64,000 bases of DNA from NCBI GenBank assembly GCA_020634875.1, contig JACKAX010000005.1, forward strand, positions 1 through 64,000, given 5' to 3'. Positions 43,263 through 50,682 of the stretch are shown here, piece by piece. Made by a program: the position numbers and the translations under genes. The notes below the pieces were generated by a model that saw only the letters and a program-made list of their open reading frames with translations, had not been told where the DNA came from and searched no databases. How positions within the stretch are numbered: the first letter of the stretch is position 1; each line of letters begins with the position of its first letter. This DNA is from Anaerolineales bacterium. GTDB taxonomy: Bacteria; Chloroflexota; Anaerolineae; Anaerolineales; JABWBV01.

Positions 43263-45917
43263 TCATTCCAAAGAAGGAGGGACTTCTCTTGTGTAGCCGC
43301 CTTCCAGGGTAAAGTAAAACGTTGCGCCGCGGCCCACTGCGCCTTCAGCCCACACATCCCCTCCATGCCGGTGGATGATGCGTTGGATAATGGCGAGGCC
43401 GACGCCGTTACCTTCAAATTCATCATCCCGGTGCAAACGTTGGAAGACGCCAAAAAGCCGGTCGGCATACTGCATATCGAACCCTGCGCCATTGTCGCGA
43501 ACGAAATAGGAGAGGCCGCGCGGGGTGGGTTCACTCCCGATTTCAATCTGTGGGTGGGGGGTGTTGCGGGTGAATTTGATGGCGTTATTGAGCAAGTTGG
43601 TGAAGACTTGTTGAATGAGGAGGGGATCAGCTTCACATGGGGGCAGATTGCCCAGGACAACCGTAATTTGACGCTGGGCAATTTCGCCTTCCTGTTCGAG
43701 CAGGAGTTCATGAAGAATGTTTTGCGGATAGACGCGGGTTTTCTGGATTAATTTTCGTCCCAAACGGGAGAAAGCTAACAGTCCATCTACAAGCTCCCCC
43801 ATACGACTGGCATTTTTCCGAATTTTTTCCTGATAGGAGCGGGCAAGGGGGGATAACTCGTCGAGGAATTCTTCAAGCAAAATCGAGGAATAACCATTGA
43901 TGGCCCGCAAGGGGGTACGGAGGTCGTGGGAGACTGAATAAGAAAATGACTCTAGCTCCCGATTGGTTGCTTCGAGTTCGGCTGTACGCTCTCGAACGCG
44001 TTGTTCAAGTTCTTCGGCATAACCACTAACCCTGGTATGGTAACGGGCATTTTGAATGGCGACGGCAAGTAGGTCAATCATCACTTGAAGGACCGCGATG
44101 TCTTCCCCGGAAAAGGCTGCCTCTACCTGGCTTTGGACGGTAAGCGCACCGATGGCCTCGCCTCGCACGAGCAAAGGCAGTGCTAGTTCGGAGCGTGTGT
44201 CCGGCAAATGTGGGTTGTCAAAATGAACCGCATCCAATCCAACATCAAGGGCGATGCGCGGGGTTTTGTGAGCAATGCTCCAGCCAATCATAGAGCTAGA
44301 ACCAATCGGGAGAGCATGTCCGGCTTTGAGCATTTTCTGGCCCGCCTCACCGGTTCCCGCCCGTAGAACTGCATGGGTCTCGTCTTCGGATAGTAAAAAA
44401 AGCCCCACATAATAATATTCAAAGCGTTCTTTGACTAAGTCTACGATTTTTTGGCTCAGGATGTCAGGCTCGAGGATGGAAATCGCAGCCTTTGAAACAT
44501 CAACGGCAGTTTTTATGCGGGCGCGCTGGTTTTCAAGTTGGTGGATGAGCGTGTGAAGTTCTTCTTCTTTTTGTTTGCGCTCAGAAATATCGCGGACGAT
44601 GCTTTGGATGCCTTGGGGGACCCCATCTTTGTCGTAGACCATCATGGAATTGACTTCCATCGACAGTATCCCTCGGGTGCGGGAGAGAAAGTTTCGCTCA
44701 TAAAGAGGCGGTTGTTGACCTTTTTTGAGGGACTCGAGACGCATCGTTAAATTATCGCGCTCTTCGGGGATCACAAATGTATAAACCGATTGACCTATGA
44801 TTTCCTCCCGTGAATACCCCAACAATCGGGAAGCCTGCCGGTTCGCCTCGAGGATGGTTCCGTCCAACCCAATAAAAAAAATCCCATCCGTTTGTGCTTC
44901 AAACAGCGCACTATACCGATTTTGAATATGCTGGAGTTTTTCTTCGGTTTTTTTGCGTTCGGTAATTTCGCGGAGGACACTTTGGGTTTGAACCGGCTCA
45001 CCGGTTTCATCCCATACCAGGGAAAGGTTGATCTCCACTGGAAATTCTTCCCCATTATGCCGGAGCATTTTACGCTCATAGAGGGGGATAATTTGCCCAC
45101 TTAGGATGGTATGCAACTGATGAAGGCCTAAGTTACGTTCGTCAGGGGCGATATAATCCAGGCCGCTCTTCCCAATTATCTCTGCATGAGTCACGCCGAA
45201 CATTTCCTCCCCTCGTTGATTGATATCCATAACCGTAGAATCAAGATTCATCAAGACAATCGCATCGTTGGTCCGGTCGAATACCGCCTTATAACGTTGT
45301 TCGAGTTTTCTAAACGAATTTTCGGCCTGACGTCTTTCGGCAATTTCCTTTTCCGCCTGATCCAGCACCTCCCGAAGGTTAACCATGAGGGCAACCAGTA
45401 GCCCCATAATCGAAACGAAAACGGTTGTATAAACGATGACATAATCTATTGGTAGATATGTAATTTTAGGTTCAATAGGACGATAATATTCGATCACCAC
45501 AAAATATATTACGATGATCAGGGAGAAGGCAGAAAAAAACAGGCCACCCCTACCCCCCAACAAAACCCCAGCGAAAAAACTAATCACCACCAAAATCAAT
45601 AATACTGGCGAATTAAGCCCCCCAGACAAATACGCAAATGCGAATACCACAAGTGTGACAAGCATTAAGTAGACAAAACCCGTCAGCTCTAGTGTCTCCT
45701 GCTTAAGTAAGCTATTAAGAAAAACCAATGCGACGAGGGTTATTGTCATTGGCAAAAATCGTTCTAGCTCCACCTGGATGATCAAATTCGTGATTAGAGA
45801 AATCACGACGATGATAAAGGTAAATTGGAAAACAAACCGCAGAAGTTTTACTGATTGACTATTGCCTGGCCCGCCAAACACAGGAGGATATAATAATTGT
45901 TCAAACCATTTGTGCAT
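43263..45917 (-). CDS. Membrane PAS-PAS-GAF sensor histidine kinase
   Basis: An 884-residue hybrid-free histidine kinase: about six membrane helices (27-180), two PAS domains (about 205-320 and 330-447), a GAF domain (about 475-625), a HisKA domain with phospho-acceptor H664 (SYSVSHDLRTPL), and a HATPase domain with NLLNNAIKF, DNGAGFD and GNGVGLAI boxes. The N-terminal membrane part resembles an integral sensor module; the signal is unknown. No receiver domain or response regulator gene is adjacent. AGAGG lies 5 bases before the ATG, and a TATAAT on this strand (46077-46082) is a possible promoter. The hydrolase gene follows directly. Confidence 0.94.
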   Translation of the reverse strand: MHKWFEQLLYPPVFGGPGNSQSVKLLRFVFQFTFIIVVISLITNLIIQVELERFLPMTITLVALVFLNSLLKQETLELTGFVYLMLVTLVVFAFAYLSGGLNSPVLLILVVISFFAGVLLGGRGGLFFSAFSLIIVIYFVVIEYYRPIEPKITYLPIDYVIVYTTVFVSIMGLLVALMVNLREVLDQAEKEIAERRQAENSFRKLEQRYKAVFDRTNDAIVLMNLDSTVMDINQRGEEMFGVTHAEIIGKSGLDYIAPDERNLGLHQLHTILSGQIIPLYERKMLRHNGEEFPVEINLSLVWDETGEPVQTQSVLREITERKKTEEKLQHIQNRYSALFEAQTDGIFFIGLDGTILEANRQASRLLGYSREEIIGQSVYTFVIPEERDNLTMRLESLKKGQQPPLYERNFLSRTRGILSMEVNSMMVYDKDGVPQGIQSIVRDISERKQKEEELHTLIHQLENQRARIKTAVDVSKAAISILEPDILSQKIVDLVKERFEYYYVGLFLLSEDETHAVLRAGTGEAGQKMLKAGHALPIGSSSMIGWSIAHKTPRIALDVGLDAVHFDNPHLPDTRSELALPLLVRGEAIGALTVQSQVEAAFSGEDIAVLQVMIDLLAVAIQNARYHTRVSGYAEELEQRVRERTAELEATNRELESFSYSVSHDLRTPLRAINGYSSILLEEFLDELSPLARSYQEKIRKNASRMGELVDGLLAFSRLGRKLIQKTRVYPQNILHELLLEQEGEIAQRQITVVLGNLPPCEADPLLIQQVFTNLLNNAIKFTRNTPHPQIEIGSEPTPRGLSYFVRDNGAGFDMQYADRLFGVFQRLHRDDEFEGNGVGLAIIQRIIHRHGGDVWAEGAVGRGATFYFTLEGGYTREVPPSLE

Positions 45918-46352
45918 GAAGACCTCTTCGACGATCTGAACGAACGGTTTAATTGTCCATCCTATTCAAAATGAAATTCATCAAATGTATAACCATCACC
46001 AGGCTCCCTAAAGGCTAACCAACGCGACCTGTGAGACACGGTAAACGGCCAAATCTTATTCTAAACACTACCCCCATTATACAATCTGCCACATTCATTT
46101 TTAGCCGAAAATCATCGAATTTTTTGTTCCGCAAAAAAACTCCCGAAACTAAAAGGCACTCATTGACGAGTGCCTTTTTGATACGTGTGCAAACAAATGA
46201 AACCTTACTTTTCAGAGCAATGAGCAATCCCAAAAATAATTCAACTTTAAGAGTAGAATCACGTACATCATACTATGAGATTTTTCAGTTTTGAAAAATC
46301 AACCGTAAGGTGGCCGATAGCTTAGAGCCATCCTGTAAATAGGAGTTCCAAT
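45918..46352. other. Divergent intergenic region, 435 bases
   Basis: It holds the kinase promoter (TATAAT, minus strand 46077-46082), overlapping a plus-strand TACAAT (46080-46085), and a terminator hairpin at 46151-46178. About 170 AT-rich bases then precede the SPFH gene. A short transcript from about 46090 to 46180 is possible; no convincing small gene is seen. Confidence 0.6.
46151..46178 (+). terminator. Orphan intrinsic terminator
   Basis: AAAAGGCACTC (46151-46161) pairs with GAGTGCCTTTT (46168-46178) around ATTGAC, with a T-run. No protein gene on either strand ends here, so it may terminate a small RNA. Confidence 0.8.
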
Positions 46353-48446
46353 ATGGAAATTGTCATCACGCTGTTCATCGTCGGGATTATTGGGCTTGCC
46401 CTGCTCTGGGGCGTCTTCCAATTTGTCCGCTTCATTCCAAACAACCGCATAGGCCTCGTCGAAAAACGTTGGGGCCGCGGCTCCGTCAAAAGTGGCTTGA
46501 TCGCCTTAAACGGTGAGGCAGGGTTCCAGCCAGATGTGTTACGCGGTGGGATTCATTTGCTCATGCCGTTCCAGTTTAAAATTCACATGGCTCCCCTCGT
46601 CACCATTCCGCAAGGTAAGCTCGGCTATGTCTTCGCACGGGATGGCAAACCGCTCGACCCCACCCAAGTGCTGGCAACCAATCTGAAAGCAAATGATTTT
46701 CAAGATGTCCGCATCTTTATGGCAAACGGTGGGCAACGTGGCCCACAACGTTTAATTCTGCGTGAAGGCACGTACGCCATCAACCTTGTGCAATTCGTGG
46801 TTATCACCGAAGAACGCGTCTACTCCCTTCCTCTCAGCCGGGAAGAGGCCGAAACCATCCAAAAAATGGCCGAAGTAATTGCAGAACGGAAGGGCTTTCG
46901 TGGCGTTGTCATCAAGGATACTGACGACCTTGTAGGGATTGTTACCGTCCACGACGGTCCGTCCCTCCCTCAGGGCGAAATCATCGCTGCCATCAAAGGG
47001 GATGAACCCACCGAAAAAGCCACCTACCATAATAGTTTCCAAGACCCTGACCGGTTCTTACTCGCAGGCGGGATGCGCGGACGCCAATTACAGGTACTCG
47101 TCGAAGGCACGTACTACATCAACCGACTTTTTGCAACCGTTGAAATGATCCCCAAAACGATCATCGAAGTCGGGCATGTGGGCGTCGTTGTCTCCTACAC
47201 CGGCGAAACCGGCGCGGACATTTCAGGCAAAGAATACCGGCACGGCGAGTTAGTTGAAAAGGGCTTCCGTGGGGTGTGGAGCGAACCACTTCTCCCCGGC
47301 AAATACGCCTTCAACACCTACGCCGGGAAAGTTGTCCCCGTGCCCACGACCAACATCATTCTAAAATGGATCAGCGCCGAAGTTGGCTCTCACCGTTTCG
47401 ATGAAAACCTGACCGAAGTCACACTGATTACGAAGGACGCGTTTGAACCGTCCCTCCCGCTTTCCGTCGTGGTCCACATTGACTACCAAAAAGCCCCGTT
47501 GGTTATCCAACGTTTTGGCGACATCAAAAAGCTCGTCGAACAAACCCTCGACCCGATGGTCGCCGCTTACTTCAAAAATATCGGCCAAACCCGCACTCTG
47601 ATTCAATTAATTCAGGAACGGAGCGTCATCCAACAAATCTCTAGCCAGGAGATGAAAGAAAAATTCAAGCATTACAACCTGGAATTAGAAGAAGTGCTCA
47701 TCGGCACCCCTAAATCCCCCAAGGGCGACGAACAAATCGAAAAAATCCTGACCCAACTTCGGATGCGCCAGATCGCTGAGGAACAGGTCGAAACCTATGG
47801 TCGCCAGGAAAAAGCTGCTGTCAAAGAGCGTGAACTGCGCGAAGCCGAAGCCCGTGCCCAGCAACAAACCAAAATCACCGAGTCCGAACTAAGCATCACC
47901 GTTCTCACCAACCAGGGGAAAGCGGACTACAATCGTGCCCTGCAACAAGCCTCCCAAATCCGCGCCCTCGCGGAAGCCGAGGCCGAACGCACCGCCCGCC
48001 TCGGCGTCGCCCAAGCCATCGCCACCGAAGAACAGGTCCGCGCCTACGGTGGCCCGCAATTCCAGGTAACACAACAAGTCCTCAACCGGTTTGCCGAAGC
48101 CATCCAGGCCGCCCGCGTGGATGTAGTTCCCCGCATCGTCGTTGGCGGTAACGGAGGGGGCGAGGGTGGCGGCTCTGCTGGAAACAGCCTCATTGAAGCC
48201 TTGCTCGCCATGCTCCTCTCCGATAAACTTGGCGCGATGAGTACCGAAAGTCAGGCTGAACGCGATCCGTCCGTCGACAGCCTCCGCGCTCAAATTCGTC
48301 AAAGTCTCCAACAAACCACCCAGAACCCCGCTGCCAGCCCACCCGCGGCATCAATGCCTGCAACACCAACTGCCACACCTCCGTCCACCACTCAAGCACC
48401 CAAAACCCCACCTGCACAGAATCCCCCGCGCCCCGCGTCAAAGTAA
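46353..48446 (+). CDS. SPFH/flotillin-like membrane protein
   Basis: A 697-residue protein: N-terminal membrane segment (about 3-26), SPFH-type regions (about 30-60 and 320-470), a long Glu/Ala/Gln-rich coiled coil (about 470-580; EREAEARAQQQTK-like pattern), a Gly-rich hinge GGNGGGEGGGSAGN (about 600), and a Pro/Ala/Thr-rich disordered tail. Such proteins scaffold membrane microdomains. It is longer than typical flotillins (about 500) because of a middle insertion and the tail. AGGAG lies 7 bases before the ATG. It is monocistronic, with a terminator after the stop; no NfeD partner gene is adjacent. Confidence 0.88.
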   Translation: MEIVITLFIVGIIGLALLWGVFQFVRFIPNNRIGLVEKRWGRGSVKSGLIALNGEAGFQPDVLRGGIHLLMPFQFKIHMAPLVTIPQGKLGYVFARDGKPLDPTQVLATNLKANDFQDVRIFMANGGQRGPQRLILREGTYAINLVQFVVITEERVYSLPLSREEAETIQKMAEVIAERKGFRGVVIKDTDDLVGIVTVHDGPSLPQGEIIAAIKGDEPTEKATYHNSFQDPDRFLLAGGMRGRQLQVLVEGTYYINRLFATVEMIPKTIIEVGHVGVVVSYTGETGADISGKEYRHGELVEKGFRGVWSEPLLPGKYAFNTYAGKVVPVPTTNIILKWISAEVGSHRFDENLTEVTLITKDAFEPSLPLSVVVHIDYQKAPLVIQRFGDIKKLVEQTLDPMVAAYFKNIGQTRTLIQLIQERSVIQQISSQEMKEKFKHYNLELEEVLIGTPKSPKGDEQIEKILTQLRMRQIAEEQVETYGRQEKAAVKERELREAEARAQQQTKITESELSITVLTNQGKADYNRALQQASQIRALAEAEAERTARLGVAQAIATEEQVRAYGGPQFQVTQQVLNRFAEAIQAARVDVVPRIVVGGNGGGEGGGSAGNSLIEALLAMLLSDKLGAMSTESQAERDPSVDSLRAQIRQSLQQTTQNPAASPPAASMPATPTATPPSTTQAPKTPPAQNPPRPASK

Positions 48447-48469
48447 CCGTATAGAGCGATTAAATCGCC

Positions 48470-48504
48470 AATAGCCCCTGGAGATTTTCCAGGGGCTATT
48501 TTCT
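48470..48504 (+). terminator. Terminator of the SPFH gene
   Basis: AATAGCCCCTGG (48470-48481) pairs with CCAGGGGCTATT (48489-48500), then TTCTT. Confidence 0.88.
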
Positions 48505-48590
48505 TCCCCCAATCCATGCTATCATCCCCCTCTCCTTTTCCCCTTTTCTCCCATCCCCCCTACTCGCCACCCCCCACTTCCCCCTTCCCC

Positions 48591-50618
48591 ATGCTCCTTC
48601 CCCTCCTCTTCCACTTCAACCAACACCTCAACGAACACGCCCTCCTCGCCAGCCATGTTTGTTATCGCGGTCTGCTCCGCACCCTGCGCGCCAATCCCGC
48701 CATCAAAGCCAACATCCATATCTCCGGTACCCTCCTCACCGCCCTCAAATGGCTCGACCCCGAACCGTTGGAAATGATCCGTGACGGCCTAACTGACGGG
48801 CAATTTGAACTCGTCGGCAGCACCTTCGCCCAAAACGTTCCCTACGCCACCAACGACTGGGACAACGTCCGGCAGATGGAACTTCACCAAAAAGTGTTGC
48901 ACGACACCTTCGGCCTCACCCCCACCGCCTTCTGGAACCCCGAACGCTGTTGGCGACAATCCCTCGTCCCGATCATCGCCCGCGCAGGTTACTGCACGAT
49001 CACCCTCGAAGACCACATCCTGGAAGCCAGCGGCGGTCTGGCCCTATCCGTCTACCAAACCCGCACAGACAAACACACCCTCAACATTGTCCGCGACGAC
49101 GAAAAGCTCAAACACCTCTTCAACTTCGCCGCCTGGTTCGGCGACTCCTACCCCCTTCTCACCTACCTCGACAATCTTCCCCCCTCTCCCCGCGAGAGAG
49201 ATGCTGGGAGTGAGGGGGTCGTTCTTTGCTACGCCGAAGACGCCGAAGCCATGGGCCTCTGGGGCTACTTCCACGGCGTTATCCCTCAGCAAACTTGGGA
49301 CCGCCTCGACATCCTCCTAAAAACACTGGCTACGCGCAACAATATTCACACCATCCACTTCGCCCAAATCCCCGAACCCACCACCGAACTCACCCCCATC
49401 GCTGACGGAGCCGCCGCATGGATGAACGCCTCCCTCGCCCAAGAAGGTCTCCCCTACCACGAAGATGGCTACACCGGCTGGTTCGACTTCAATGCCCGCG
49501 CCCCCAAACTCGCCACCTTCCGCGCCAAACACACCCTTATCCGCACCGCCATCCAAAAGACCGACACCACCCTACCCGAAGCCGCACGGCTCCATGCCCT
49601 CGCCCTCCATTGTTTTCTCACCCACCAATACGAATTTGGGTGCATCGGCATCGGCGGATTGAAAATGCGCGGGTGGTCAGGGATGCACGCCGCGTTTGCC
49701 TTGAGCAACATCGCCGGATTCACCGGACAACGCCCGCGCCTGACCTCAGAATCGTCCATCTTTGGCGGCGATCTCAACCAGGACGGACACGGCGAACTGA
49801 AATATTTCAACGACCAAGATTTAGCCGCCACCACGTACTATGGCGGACGGCTGTTGTATTGGGCCGATCTTCGCACCGGACAGCTGCGCGTGGGCAATCC
49901 CAGCGCGGTCGTCCCCGGCAAATATGAGGCCGATTCCGTGCCCCCGCCACAAACCCAACACCCCAATTTCTGGCTACCGGACAAGAGTTCCTACGCCGAA
50001 TTTGACCAGCGCGAAGAGGCCCCCACCCGCCTGGCGAAGTTTCTCCCCGCGTGGGTGTGGGAGAATTACGGAGAACCCATCACCCTTGCGGCGCGGGAAA
50101 TGCGTTTGGAAGGAGAAGCACCCTATTTGACTGCCCAACAAGGCGCGTTTTGCGATGAAATTTCCGTGGATAATGTGCCCCGTTTTTCACGAGAACAGGA
50201 GATGGATTTCGCGGAGGAGTTTATCCACGCGTGGTACGTCGTTGTGCTCGACCCTACCCTCACGCTGGAAAAATGGTATTTCCTCGAGGCAGACACCGTC
50301 GGGGTACGGTATGTGTTCAAAAATGCAGGCGACCGGGAGCGGCACATCCACTGGACGACAACCAGCGAACTCGCTTTGGACTATGCCGCGCTGCTCGATC
50401 ATGGCCGCGCCGCCCTCGCTTTTTTGCCTGATCAACCGGGCGTCACCAACCCTCTGACAGGCGAAACCCTCCGCCTGATTGCCGACCGCGCCCCGACCGA
50501 GTTCAGCCACACGCCCGCGTTGTTGGGGCTGTCCGTCGGGTTAACGTTTGACCTCGCGCTTGCCCCCGGAGAGACGGAAACGGTGTATGTACGGTTGGTA
50601 ATAGAGCGAAACAATTAG
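48591..50618 (+). CDS. GH57-family glycoside hydrolase / 4-alpha-glucanotransferase-like
   Basis: A 675-residue GH57 enzyme. HFNQH lies at 8-12, GQFELVGSTF at about 64-73, the nucleophile E118 in FWNPERCW, and the acid/base D217 in YAEDAEAMG. These positions match the family (E123/D214 in Thermococcus litoralis). It should act on alpha-1,4-glucans; amylase and transferase cannot be told apart. Residues about 198-211 (PSPRERDAGSEG) come from an in-frame CCCTCTCCC-type repeat just before the D217 motif. I prefer the ATG at 48591, where homology begins, to 48516, whose added N-terminus is Pro/Ser-rich junk-like sequence. No Shine-Dalgarno is visible at either. Confidence 0.88.
   Translation: MLLPLLFHFNQHLNEHALLASHVCYRGLLRTLRANPAIKANIHISGTLLTALKWLDPEPLEMIRDGLTDGQFELVGSTFAQNVPYATNDWDNVRQMELHQKVLHDTFGLTPTAFWNPERCWRQSLVPIIARAGYCTITLEDHILEASGGLALSVYQTRTDKHTLNIVRDDEKLKHLFNFAAWFGDSYPLLTYLDNLPPSPRERDAGSEGVVLCYAEDAEAMGLWGYFHGVIPQQTWDRLDILLKTLATRNNIHTIHFAQIPEPTTELTPIADGAAAWMNASLAQEGLPYHEDGYTGWFDFNARAPKLATFRAKHTLIRTAIQKTDTTLPEAARLHALALHCFLTHQYEFGCIGIGGLKMRGWSGMHAAFALSNIAGFTGQRPRLTSESSIFGGDLNQDGHGELKYFNDQDLAATTYYGGRLLYWADLRTGQLRVGNPSAVVPGKYEADSVPPPQTQHPNFWLPDKSSYAEFDQREEAPTRLAKFLPAWVWENYGEPITLAAREMRLEGEAPYLTAQQGAFCDEISVDNVPRFSREQEMDFAEEFIHAWYVVVLDPTLTLEKWYFLEADTVGVRYVFKNAGDRERHIHWTTTSELALDYAALLDHGRAALAFLPDQPGVTNPLTGETLRLIADRAPTEFSHTPALLGLSVGLTFDLALAPGETETVYVRLVIERNN
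49180..49218. repeat. CCCCCTC...GAGGGGG palindrome inside the GH57 gene
   Basis: CCCCCTC (49180-49186) and GAGGGGG (49212-49218) bracket TCCCCGCGAGAGAGATGCTG-type sequence, resembling a common intergenic repeat. It keeps the reading frame and lies between the GH57 NLP segment and the VVLCYAED motif. Confidence 0.75.
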
Positions 50619-50623
50619 TACCC

Positions 50624-50670
50624 TTAAAAAGAATGGGTCGGGCTGAACAGCTCGACCCATTCTTTTTTAA
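50624..50670. terminator. Bidirectional terminator after GH57
   Basis: AAGAATGGGTCG pairs with CGACCCATTCTT, framed by A and T runs; it serves the GH57 gene and the convergent peptidase gene. Confidence 0.9.
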
Positions 50671-50682
50671 GGAGAAAGAAAT

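Noticed and set aside
42528..43751. Plus-strand open frame of 407 codons across the CocE and kinase genes
   Set aside because: Antisense to two well-supported genes and crosses their boundary; composition is Gly/Val/Phe-rich as expected of a shadow.
46031..46294. 87-codon plus-strand frame upstream of the SPFH gene
   Set aside because: Runs through a strong terminator hairpin and has no ribosome-binding site; unlikely to be translated.
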